NCBI GenBank assembly: GCA_036645575.1
Contig: JAVXNW010000114.1
Span: 1 to 7,353 of the forward strand
Origin: JAVXNW01 sp036645575
GTDB taxonomy: Bacteria; Bacillota; Clostridia; Christensenellales; Aristaeellaceae
Length of the DNA: 7,353 nucleotides
Reading direction: 5' to 3'
This document shows positions 1 through 5,628 of this stretch, piece after piece. Below the pieces are notes generated by a model that saw only the letters and a program-made list of their open reading frames with translations, was not told the DNA's origin and ran no database searches. A program made the position numbers and the translations under genes. The number at the start of each line of letters is the position of its first letter. Position 1 is the first letter of the stretch.

Positions 1-59
1 CCCTTACGATTCCTAACTCAATTGAATCTGACTGTTCTTATCTCTCTCGCTCTCGCTGT

Positions 60-76
60 ATCGTTTTCAAGGATCG
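60..76 (-). promoter_or_regulatory. boxA-like antitermination motif
   Basis: The minus strand reads CGATCCTTGAAAACGATA here. This resembles the boxA element (roughly TGNTCTTTGAAAACT) found in rRNA leaders and 16S-23S spacers of Gram-positive bacteria, where NusB and S10 bind to prevent early termination. It lies about 100 bases after the predicted start site. The match is by eye to the conserved CTTGAAAAC core only. Confidence 0.45.
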
Positions 77-88
77 TGTGCGCCGCTG

Positions 89-158
89 CTTGTTTCCCTC
101 GCTTGCCCCCTCGCTCGCTCGCTCGTTTGTCTGCTTGCTTGCTTTGTTTGCTTTGCTG
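89..158. repeat. Tetranucleotide low-complexity tract (GCRA/CAAA)
   Basis: On the minus strand the tract is built from GCAA, GCGA and CAAA units, including an uninterrupted GCGA run (111-125 on the plus strand as TCGC units) and a GCAAGCAAGCA run (about 131-144). It is almost free of self-complementarity on the transcribed strand, since purines dominate. It falls in the predicted leader RNA. Such runs can change length by slipped-strand replication. Confidence 0.7.
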
Positions 159-181
159 TGTTTCATGCGGCAACAAAAAGG

Positions 182-235
182 ATTATACCAAATCGCACCC
201 ACTTTGTCAACACTTTTTTTGTCGCTTTTTATATC
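182..235 (-). promoter_or_regulatory. Consensus sigma-A promoter with A-tract upstream element
   Basis: Minus strand: TTGACA (plus 205-210), a 17-base spacer and TATAAT (plus 182-187), both hexamers perfect, with TGG just before the -10 giving an extended -10. Upstream of the -35, two A-tracts about one helical turn apart (plus 214-220 and 226-230 as T runs) look like an UP element bound by RNA polymerase alpha. The start site would be near 174-175. The strength and the upstream A-tracts fit a stable-RNA promoter. It lies well beyond the cyuA terminator, so it starts a separate unit. Confidence 0.85.
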
Positions 236-253
236 TCGCTTTACACCGCAAAA

Positions 254-301
254 ACCGCTATATGTAGTGGTGTTTAAGGATCATCACCAACACATGATGT
301 G
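254..301. promoter_or_regulatory. Two dyads upstream of the left promoter
   Basis: There is an imperfect palindrome ACCGCTA-TATG-TAGTGGT (254-271, one mismatched position) and a perfect one, CACAT-G-ATGTG (291-301). They sit 45 to 90 bases upstream of the leftward -35 box, where a regulator or Fis-like activator could bind. No factor is identified. The rest of 302-440 shows only small hairpins (356-384, 392-410, 411-430) and no gene. Confidence 0.3.
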
Positions 302-440
302 GTTCAAGCCAGTTTTTCCCAACCAGCTCCGCGTTTTAAATCAGAACCTTAACAGGGAAAATCCGCGAAAAATCGGGGTTTTCCACGATTCTTGGGCGCA
401 TTCTCCCCAATCGAGGTCGTTTTGCCTCGAATCTTCACAC

Positions 441-488
441 AAAAACGGGGGCCATTTTGCCCATACAGGCAAGATGTCCCCCGTTTTT
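441..488 (-). terminator. Rho-independent terminator after cyuA (bidirectional shape)
   Basis: AAAAACGGGGG (441-451) pairs with CCCCCGTTTTT (478-488). The stem continues inward through CATTTTGCC and GGCAAGATG with one G-U pair and one mismatch, giving about 21 paired positions around a six-base loop (462-467). Read leftward, the GC-rich stem ends in five Ts. It starts only a few bases past the cyuA stop, so it most likely ends the aroE-pepD-cyuA transcript and insulates the promoter at 182-210. The symmetrical A/T arms would also stop rightward transcription. Confidence 0.88.
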
Positions 489-494
489 CCCCCG

Positions 495-1763
495 TTATTG
501 CGCCTTTTCGCCCTGCATGATCTCCACAATCACGCGATTGGTGTCAAACATGCCCTCTTTGACCAGCGTGCCCAGGTTTTCAAACATGCTCTTTAAGCTG
601 TTTCCGACGATTCCGTCGCCCGCGCTCACGCCCATGCCGCCCAGCGCCAGAAACGCCGCCTCGACCGCCAGCCCGCACGCCAGCTCCACCTTGCTCGCGC
701 AGCCCTCCTTGGCCCCGTCGCAGATCATGCCGGAGATAGAGCCCAGAATGTTCTTCATCGCGTACAGCATCTGTTCGGGCGTTCCGTCCATCATATAGAC
801 GATGCCGACCGACGCGCCCAGCCCGGAGGCGACGCCGCAGGCGCAGGCGGCGGAGAGCGCGCCGATGTAGCTCTTCACGTAGATGTTGATGAGGCTGCCC
901 AGCGCCACCGCGCGAAGCTTCTTTTCCTCGGGCACCTTGAGCCGCTGCGCGACCGCGTCGATGCTGAGCAGCAGCGTGATGCCCTGATTGCCGCTGCCGG
1001 TCGCGGTCATCACCGGCATGCTGATGCCGCTCATGCGCGCAAAGGAGGCGCTGGCGCACATGAGTTGCGCCTCTGAGACGACCGAAGTGCCGATGACGCC
1101 CGTTCGGATCATCTGATCGAGCGCCTTGCCCAGGCCAAAGCCCTTGCCCTTCTCGGCGACCGCGCGGTTCATCTCAATGCCGCTTTTGAGGATGTGCAGC
1201 GACTCGATGGGCACATGGTCGGCAAAGTCGATGAACTGCTCGAGCGTATCGTCCTGAATGCCGCTTGGAACAGCGGGATCGCCCGCGTAGTCGAGCTTTT
1301 CAAACGGCGCGTGATCGATCCGCGTGATCCCCGTATGCTCGCGCCTGGTCACGACCCGCACCGTGTCCCGCTCGGTCTCAAGCACCGATTCGATCAGCAA
1401 GTCCTCAATGCCGGGCAGCGTCCTCACCTCGACCAGTCCCTCGGCGACCATTTTCTTGGCTTCGGCAAGCGCCTGGCTCGTAACCTGCTCGAGCACCCGA
1501 AGCAGCGCGTCCGCATTGCCCGCCGTGACGCCCAACGCCGCGCACAGCGCGACGCCGCGCTCGTCGGAGCCGGGAATGCCCACGCCCATGGCGTTCTTAT
1601 ATAGAAAGGAATCCATCGTGACGGTCAGCTTCTTGACTGCGCCCGCCGCGTGCTTGCGCGCGGTCGCGGTGTTGAGCGCAATGGCGACCGGCTCGGTGCA
1701 GCCCGTAGAGGGCATCATCGAGTCGTTGATCTTGAGCAGCATGTCCTCATAGATAGGCTTCAT
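495..1763 (-). CDS. cyuA: L-cysteine desulfidase, UPF0597 / CyuA family
   Basis: This 422-residue protein matches the UPF0597 family (E. coli YhaM, now CyuA; archaeal L-cysteine desulfidase), related to the serine dehydratase alpha chain. Family members use an oxygen-sensitive [4Fe-4S] cluster in the cytoplasm to convert L-cysteine to pyruvate, sulfide and ammonia. Visible hallmarks are the N-terminal STGCTEP motif (Cys22), the glycine-rich TATGSGNQG (253-261), ACACG (Cys307, Cys309), and Cys348 and Cys355 in CDGAKEGC. These are the expected cysteine positions for the cluster. Length is typical for the family. The start ATG directly follows the pepD TAA, with GGAGGA seven bases upstream inside pepD, so the start is firm and translation is probably coupled. 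The less likely alternative is a relative acting on serine or another amino acid. Confidence 0.9.
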   Translation of the reverse strand: MKPIYEDMLLKINDSMMPSTGCTEPVAIALNTATARKHAAGAVKKLTVTMDSFLYKNAMGVGIPGSDERGVALCAALGVTAGNADALLRVLEQVTSQALAEAKKMVAEGLVEVRTLPGIEDLLIESVLETERDTVRVVTRREHTGITRIDHAPFEKLDYAGDPAVPSGIQDDTLEQFIDFADHVPIESLHILKSGIEMNRAVAEKGKGFGLGKALDQMIRTGVIGTSVVSEAQLMCASASFARMSGISMPVMTATGSGNQGITLLLSIDAVAQRLKVPEEKKLRAVALGSLINIYVKSYIGALSAACACGVASGLGASVGIVYMMDGTPEQMLYAMKNILGSISGMICDGAKEGCASKVELACGLAVEAAFLALGGMGVSAGDGIVGNSLKSMFENLGTLVKEGMFDTNRVIVEIMQGEKAQ

Positions 1764-3215
1764 TTATTTTTCCTCCGCAAGCGACTTGAGCACCCCAAGG
1801 AGCACGCGATAGCCGGTCTCAAACGAGGCGAGGTCCATCTTTTCGCCGGGCGCGTGCAACTTTTCAAGGTCGCAGCCCAGCGTGACGATGTCCGCGCCCG
1901 GCAAGTTGTCCGCAAAATAGCCCACTTCAAGCCCGCCGTGCGTGGGCTTCATCCGCAGGGTGTTTCCGGTTACTTCCTTTAATACCCGCGCAACGGCCTC
2001 GCGCATGGGCGACTCGGGCCGGTACGTCCATCCGGGATAGACGCTGTCCACCACCAGCTCCGCCCGAAAGGCGCGCGCAATCGCGCGATACGTGCTCTCC
2101 CAGAAAAGCGCGGTCTCGCGCTTGACGCTGCGCATCATCACGAGCACGTGAAGCGTACCCTCGGCAAGCGACGCCACGCCCAGATTCGCGCTCGTCATCA
2201 CCATGCCGTGCCGGCTTTCGCTCATCCGGTAGACGCCGCTTGGCAGCGCGCAGAGGAAATCGGCGGCCGCGCGGAGTAAATACCCGGTTTCCTGCGCGCA
2301 TTTTGCTGGATGGATCGAAATTTGCATCTCGGATTCCTGTTCAAACGTCGCGCGGCAGCGCGCGGTCGCCTCGGCCACCTGCGCGTAAACCGCCTGCACG
2401 CGCTTTGGTGAAACCGCGATCACCGCCTCGGCCGCACGCGCAATCGCGTTGTGCGCGCATCCGCCGTCGAGCGACAGCAATATCGCCTGTTCGTTTTCCG
2501 CAATGCGCGAGAGCATTTCGCCCAATATCAAAAGCGCGTTTGCGCGCCCCTTGTCGATCTCCCCGCCGGAATGCCCGCCTGCCAAGCCCTCAATCGTGAT
2601 CGCGAGCGGCGCAAGGCCGTTGGTCTCCGCTTTTTCAAGCGGCAGCGCGAACGCAAGGCGCTCCCCGCCCGCGGAGGCGATCGTGGTCGTGCACAGTTCG
2701 CCCGAGTCCATTGAGATCACGCGGCGCGCGCAGATGTCTTTGTAGTCGTATCCGGCGGCGCCGCACAGGCCAATCTCCTCCTGAACGGTAAACAGGCACT
2801 CGAGGGGCGGGTGCACCACGTCGTCCCGGTCGAGCAGGTCCATCATGTAGGCGACGCCATAGCCGTCGTCGGCGCCCAATGTCGTGCCGTCCGCGCGCAG
2901 CCAGCCCGCCTCGTCCACGTACAGCGCGAGCGGATCGGTCGCAAAGTCATGCGTGCTTTCCTTTTCCTTGGCGGAAACCATGTCCAAATGCGCGCAAAGC
3001 AGCACGGCAGGTCGCTCAGCGCCCGCCGCGACGCCCGGCTTTTTCACCAAAAGATTGCCCATATCGTCCTGCTCCGCCCATAGCCCCCTTGCGCGATAGC
3101 GGCTTAGCAGGAAATCGCTCAGCGCCCGTTCGTCTTTAGAGGCGTGGGGAATCGCGGCAATGGTCGCAAAGGCGCGCTCAATGCCGCTTTGGGGGATAAA
3201 AGGTCGCTTGTTCAT
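1764..3215 (-). CDS. pepD: Aminoacyl-histidine dipeptidase (Xaa-His dipeptidase), M20C
   Basis: A cytoplasmic di-zinc peptidase of 483 residues, the usual PepD length. Visible M20 motifs: AHLDMV with metal ligand His76 and Asp78; LGADDGYG with bridging Asp116; TVQEEIG with catalytic base Glu146 and ligand Glu147; SMDSGE with Asp170; and LHAPGE with His454. The inserted lid or dimerisation domain lies roughly at 190-390, including GLAGGHSGGEID. PepD cleaves unblocked dipeptides such as carnosine and other Xaa-His; the E. coli enzyme also hydrolyses Cys-Gly. An in-frame TAG lies immediately before the ATG, so no upstream start is possible in frame. The binding site is weak (AAAGG, 12 bases away). 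It lies 40 bases after the aroE-like gene and abuts cyuA, so it may feed cysteine to that enzyme (inference). Confidence 0.95.
   Translation of the reverse strand: MNKRPFIPQSGIERAFATIAAIPHASKDERALSDFLLSRYRARGLWAEQDDMGNLLVKKPGVAAGAERPAVLLCAHLDMVSAKEKESTHDFATDPLALYVDEAGWLRADGTTLGADDGYGVAYMMDLLDRDDVVHPPLECLFTVQEEIGLCGAAGYDYKDICARRVISMDSGELCTTTIASAGGERLAFALPLEKAETNGLAPLAITIEGLAGGHSGGEIDKGRANALLILGEMLSRIAENEQAILLSLDGGCAHNAIARAAEAVIAVSPKRVQAVYAQVAEATARCRATFEQESEMQISIHPAKCAQETGYLLRAAADFLCALPSGVYRMSESRHGMVMTSANLGVASLAEGTLHVLVMMRSVKRETALFWESTYRAIARAFRAELVVDSVYPGWTYRPESPMREAVARVLKEVTGNTLRMKPTHGGLEVGYFADNLPGADIVTLGCDLEKLHAPGEKMDLASFETGYRVLLGVLKSLAEEK
1771..1776 (-). promoter_or_regulatory. Ribosome binding site of cyuA inside pepD
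   Basis: GGAGGA on the minus strand is part of the last pepD codons (Glu-Glu-Lys-stop). It sits seven bases before the cyuA ATG, which follows the pepD TAA without a gap. Ribosomes ending pepD translation would therefore uncover or directly reuse this site. Confidence 0.85.
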
Positions 3216-3255
3216 CTAAGACACCAGCCTTTCAGCGCAAATCGGAGGCGCCCAT

Positions 3256-4098
3256 TCAATTTTCTTTTTCGAGCGCGGCCAGCATGACGGCGACGGGCGC
3301 CTCGCGGCCAGTCCACAGCTTGTAGCCGATCGCGCCTTGGTAGACGAGCATGCTCAGCCCGTCAAACGTCGTGGCGCCGCGCGCGCGGGCGTTGCGCAAA
3401 AAGAGCGTGTCGGCGGGATTGGGGATCACGTCCTGCACGATCATGTCGGCGGTGATGGCGTCGTAGTTGATGTCGGGGCAGTTTTCGTCGGGATACAGGC
3501 CGATCGAGGTCGCGTTGATCAGGATGTCGCAGCGCGGAATCTCCGCGGTTCCGTTCCAAGGAATAAAGGAGGCGCGGCACTCGGTCTTTTCGTTGATGAG
3601 GCTGGCCAGTCCCTCGCCGCGCTCGATGTTGCGGTTGATCAGGATGATCTCGCCGGCTCCGGCCAGCGCGCACTCCACGCAGATGGCGCGCGCCGCGCCG
3701 CCCGCGCCCAGCAAGACGATGTGCTTGCCCGCAAGGTCCACGCCGCGCTTGCGGATTCCCTCGACAAAGCCCTTGCCGTCGGTGTTGTAGGCGACAAGGC
3801 GTCCGTTTTTGTTGACGACGGTGTTGGTCGCGCCGATCAGCGCCACTTCTTGGCTGACCTCATCGACGTACTTGAGCGCCTCGACCTTGTGCGGCACCGT
3901 CAAATTGATCCCAGCAAAGTTCATGGCGCGCAGCCCCTTAAAGGCGTCCGCCAAGTCGTTGGGCTTCACCAGCAGGTTCAGGTATCGCCAATTGAGGCCG
4001 TCCTCGCGAAACGCGGCCTCCTGCATGACGACGGTCGGGTTTTCGTCGACCGGACATCCCAGCACGCCCAGCAGCTGAGCGCGGTAATTCTTCTCCAT
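3256..4098 (-). CDS. aroE: Shikimate dehydrogenase family protein with altered substrate site
   Basis: A 280-residue NAD(P)-dependent oxidoreductase with the two-domain AroE fold. Retained: the catalytic lysine in NLTVPHK (Lys71) and aspartate in NTDG (Asp107), Asn92 in TNTVV, the dinucleotide loop GAGGAARA (131-138), NRNIER (155-160, suggesting NADPH), NATSIGL (195-201), and Gln254 in MLVYQGA. Changed: the N-terminal HSLSP-type motif, whose serines hold the shikimate carboxylate, is replaced by CPVDENPT (15-22), and the Tyr in the usual D-x-x-Y-N-P reads Pro226 (DVIPNP). The chosen ATG follows GGGAGG by nine bases; the frame stays open 73 codons further upstream, but that stretch lacks family sequence and covers the promoter region. 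It leads the pepD-cyuA cluster. It may be a true but divergent AroE, or a quinate or other hydroxy-acid dehydrogenase. Confidence 0.85.
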   Translation of the reverse strand: MEKNYRAQLLGVLGCPVDENPTVVMQEAAFREDGLNWRYLNLLVKPNDLADAFKGLRAMNFAGINLTVPHKVEALKYVDEVSQEVALIGATNTVVNKNGRLVAYNTDGKGFVEGIRKRGVDLAGKHIVLLGAGGAARAICVECALAGAGEIILINRNIERGEGLASLINEKTECRASFIPWNGTAEIPRCDILINATSIGLYPDENCPDINYDAITADMIVQDVIPNPADTLFLRNARARGATTFDGLSMLVYQGAIGYKLWTGREAPVAVMLAALEKEN

Positions 4099-4107
4099 CG
4101 CGCATAA

Positions 4108-4113
4108 CCTCCC
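4108..4113 (-). promoter_or_regulatory. Ribosome binding site fixing the aroE-like start
   Basis: GGGAGG on the minus strand lies nine bases before the ATG at 4098. Two other ATGs nearby (4105 and 4115) are out of frame. This site favours the 280-residue protein over the 353-residue reading of the open frame. Confidence 0.85.
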
Positions 4114-4141
4114 ATAAATCTCATCGAGTCTATTTTGAATG

Positions 4142-4170
4142 ATTTTATCATAATATTGAGGATTGCGCAA
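4142..4170 (-). promoter_or_regulatory. Possible promoter of the aroE-pepD-cyuA cluster
   Basis: On the minus strand TTGCGC (plus 4165-4170), a 17-base spacer and TAAAAT (plus 4142-4147) have the right spacing. The -10 is five of six and the -35 only three of six. The start would fall near 4135, leaving a leader of about 37 bases. The A+T-rich segment here stands out from the GC-rich surroundings. Confidence 0.35.
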
Positions 4171-4270
4171 GCGCGGCACACTTCTTGGGAAGCGCAACGG
4201 TTCTATGACGCCACCGCCGTCTTGTCCGGCGCCTTTTTTAAACCGAGCAATCAATCCGCCAAAATTTTTC

Positions 4271-4299
4271 TTGACAACGTCCGCCCCGAATGTTATCAT
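4271..4299 (+). promoter_or_regulatory. Strong sigma-A promoter of the regulator-exporter operon
   Basis: A perfect TTGACA (4271-4276), a 17-base spacer and TATCAT (4294-4299), with TGT just before the -10 making an extended -10. The start site would be near 4306, giving a leader of about 44 bases before the regulator gene. A promoter this close to consensus usually needs a repressor, which fits the regulator encoded first in the operon and the palindromes overlapping the start. Confidence 0.8.
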
Positions 4300-4332
4300 G
4301 CTTGATATCATAATCACCTTTGATAACGTTAT
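4292..4332. promoter_or_regulatory. Candidate operators over the promoter start
   Basis: GTTATCA (4292-4298, overlapping the -10) is repeated inverted as TGATAAC (4321-4327). Between them is TGATATCA (4303-4310, perfect palindrome), and at the end ATAACGTTAT (4323-4332, perfect palindrome). Clustered ATAAC/GTTAT half-sites around the start of transcription suit repression by a dimeric winged-helix protein, most simply the product of the next gene. No binding is demonstrated. Confidence 0.5.
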
Positions 4333-4349
4333 GAGGGGAGGCGCCCGCT

Positions 4350-4919
4350 ATGACGCCAAGCGAGCTTACGCGGCTCATGATGAACCCGGCGCGGCTGCGC
4401 ATTATTCAGCACTTGCTCTTGCACCCGACGGCGACGACGTCGGAAATCGGGCGGGATTTGAGCGACATTGCGCCGGCCAGCCTGTACCGGCACGTAAAGA
4501 TGCTGGAGCAGGCCGGCATTTTGCTGGTGGACGCCGAGCGACGAGTGCGCGGCGCGGTGGAAAAGACCTATCGCCTGAACCAGGAACTGGGCGCGGGCGC
4601 GGGGGACGCGGCATCCGGCATTCAGCAGATGCTTTTGCACCTGATTGGCACGTTTTCGGTTTATTTTTCCCAGCCCGCGCCCGCGCCCGAAAAGGACATG
4701 CTGTTCATCTCGACGTCCACGCTGATGCTGTCGGACGCGGAATTTACCGAACTGCTCGCCAAGATGGGCGCGCTGGTCAACGATTATCTGGAAAACGCGC
4801 CGTCGCCCGATCGCGCGGCGCGGCGCATCACTTGGATCAGTTCGCCCCGCGAGGCGGACAGGGCGCAGCGCGAAAAGACACGCACGAAAAAGGAGCAAGA
4901 AAAAAATGAGTCTACTTGA
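4350..4919 (+). CDS. Winged-helix transcriptional regulator (ArsR-like) of the exporter operon
   Basis: A 189-residue protein with an N-terminal winged-helix domain (about 8-78): NPARLRIIQHLLLHP is the first helix, TTSEIGRDL the second, APASLYRHVKMLEQAGIL (41-58) the recognition helix, and the EKTYRL region the end of the wing. This resembles the ArsR/HTH_20 group. Residues 85-165 form a helical C-terminal part, perhaps for effector sensing or dimerisation; no metal-binding cysteines are present, as the protein has no Cys. The tail (166-189) is highly charged and is encoded over the binding site of the next gene. GGGGAGG lies eight bases before the ATG. It overlaps the ABC ATPase gene by 14 bases, so it probably regulates its own operon. 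The ligand is unknown. Confidence 0.82.
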   Translation: MTPSELTRLMMNPARLRIIQHLLLHPTATTSEIGRDLSDIAPASLYRHVKMLEQAGILLVDAERRVRGAVEKTYRLNQELGAGAGDAASGIQQMLLHLIGTFSVYFSQPAPAPEKDMLFISTSTLMLSDAEFTELLAKMGALVNDYLENAPSPDRAARRITWISSPREADRAQREKTRTKKEQEKNEST

Positions 4920-5628
4920 AATCAGCCATTTTTCCAAGACCTACAAGGGCGACAAGCGCGCGGTGGACGACCTGAGCCTGACGATTGAGCCGGGCGACAT
5001 CTACGGCTTTATCGGCCACAACGGCGCGGGCAAGAGCACGACCATCCGCGCGGTGGTGGGCGTATTGGACTTTGAGGCGGGCGAGATCGCGATCTGCGGG
5101 CATTCGGTCAAGCGCGAGCCGCTCGCGTGCAAGCAATTGACCGCGTATTTGCCGGACAACCCCGACCTGTACGACCACCTGCGCGGCATCGACTTCATTC
5201 ACTTTGTCGCGGACCTGTTTGGCGTAGCGGCGGAAGTGCGCAAGGAGCGCATCGCGTATTACAGCGCGCTGTTTGAGATGACGGAGCCGCTGGGCGACGT
5301 GATCCAGTCGTATTCGCACGGCATGAAGCAAAAGCTGGCGCTGATCGCGGCGTTTGTGCACGCGCCGAAATTGATGGTGATGGACGAGCCGTTTGTCGGG
5401 CTGGACCCGTCGGCGTCGAGCAAGTTAAAATCAGAGATGCGCAAGCTGTGCGCGGCGGGCGGCGCGATCTTTTTCTCGACGCACGTGCTCGAGGTAGCGG
5501 AAAAATTGTGCAACAAAGTGGCGATCATCAAAAACGGCAAGCTGATCGCGGCGGGCGACATGGAGAAGGTGCAGGGTCAGCTGTCGCTTGAGGAGCGGTT
5601 CATGGAGGTGGCGCAGGATGAAGCGTAA
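4906..5628 (+). CDS. ABC transporter ATP-binding protein (EcsA/YtrB-like)
   Basis: A complete 240-residue nucleotide-binding subunit that powers the permease encoded next, at the inner face of the membrane. Motifs: Walker A GHNGAGKST (37-45); Q-loop region YLPDNPDLY (81-89), where Asp84 stands at the usual Gln; signature SYSHGMKQK (135-143), a degenerate LSGGQ; Walker B LMVMDEP (156-162) with catalytic Glu161; D-loop GLDP (165-168); and switch His193 in STHVLE. The Asp/Glu Q-loop and the YSxGM signature are common in the EcsA/YtrB exporter group. AGGAG lies 10 bases before the ATG, within the regulator gene. It overlaps both neighbours, so the three genes are one operon. The substrate cannot be told from the sequence. 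Confidence 0.92.
   Translation: MSLLEISHFSKTYKGDKRAVDDLSLTIEPGDIYGFIGHNGAGKSTTIRAVVGVLDFEAGEIAICGHSVKREPLACKQLTAYLPDNPDLYDHLRGIDFIHFVADLFGVAAEVRKERIAYYSALFEMTEPLGDVIQSYSHGMKQKLALIAAFVHAPKLMVMDEPFVGLDPSASSKLKSEMRKLCAAGGAIFFSTHVLEVAEKLCNKVAIIKNGKLIAAGDMEKVQGQLSLEERFMEVAQDEA
5604..5610 (+). promoter_or_regulatory. Ribosome binding site of the permease inside the ATPase gene
   Basis: GGAGGTG sits nine bases (from GGAGG) before the ATG at 5618 and lies within the final ATPase codons. It decides the 523-residue start and implies translational coupling of the two subunits. Confidence 0.8.

Larger units (their letters stand above)
1..174 (-). other. Putative rRNA-operon leader, running off the left edge
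   Basis: Read leftward, this is the transcribed region downstream of a consensus promoter. It has no convincing open reading frame with a ribosome binding site. It holds a tract of GCAA, GCGA and CAAA tetramers (about 89-158), a boxA-like motif (about 60-76) and a GA-rich stretch (38-58). A strong promoter with A-tracts, then a non-coding leader with boxA, is the usual arrangement before 16S rRNA in Bacillota. The mature rRNA is not in the window, and the 16S 5' signature AGAGTTTGATC is not seen, so the gene would begin beyond base 1. It could instead lead to another stable RNA or an unknown gene. Confidence 0.45.

Noticed and set aside
379..390. DnaA-box-like TTTTCCACG as part of a replication origin
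   Set aside because: One poor match without clustered boxes, an AT-rich unwinding region or dnaA/dnaN neighbours.
78..596. Open frames on the plus strand from 22 and 78 across the left intergenic region
   Set aside because: No ribosome binding site, composition dominated by the low-complexity tract, and they run through a terminator hairpin into the antisense of cyuA. They are better explained as the reverse of a non-coding leader.
3337..4107. Long plus-strand open frame opposite the aroE-like gene (256 codons), and similar frames opposite cyuA and pepD
   Set aside because: Typical antisense frames of GC-rich genes: no family motifs, no binding sites, and they lie fully over well-supported genes.
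4215..4239. Hairpin CGCCG/CGGCG followed by six Ts, a possible rightward terminator
   Set aside because: The stem is only five base pairs, there is no plus-strand gene upstream to terminate, and it lies before the rightward promoter. Probably chance.
4099..4317. A 73-residue N-terminal extension of the aroE-like protein
   Set aside because: The extension lacks AroE family sequence and would require a start inside the rightward promoter region. A good ribosome binding site precedes the internal ATG, giving the normal family length.
4163..4909. Plus-strand frame of 248 codons overlapping the regulator gene
   Set aside because: It is a shifted reading of the regulator, rich in Arg, Gly and Ala, and starts upstream of the promoter that serves the region.
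5588..5617. An earlier ATG for the permease (ten more residues)
   Set aside because: No binding site precedes it, and the added residues are Arg/Trp-rich with no place before the permease N-terminus. The ATG at 5618 has GGAGG at a suitable distance.
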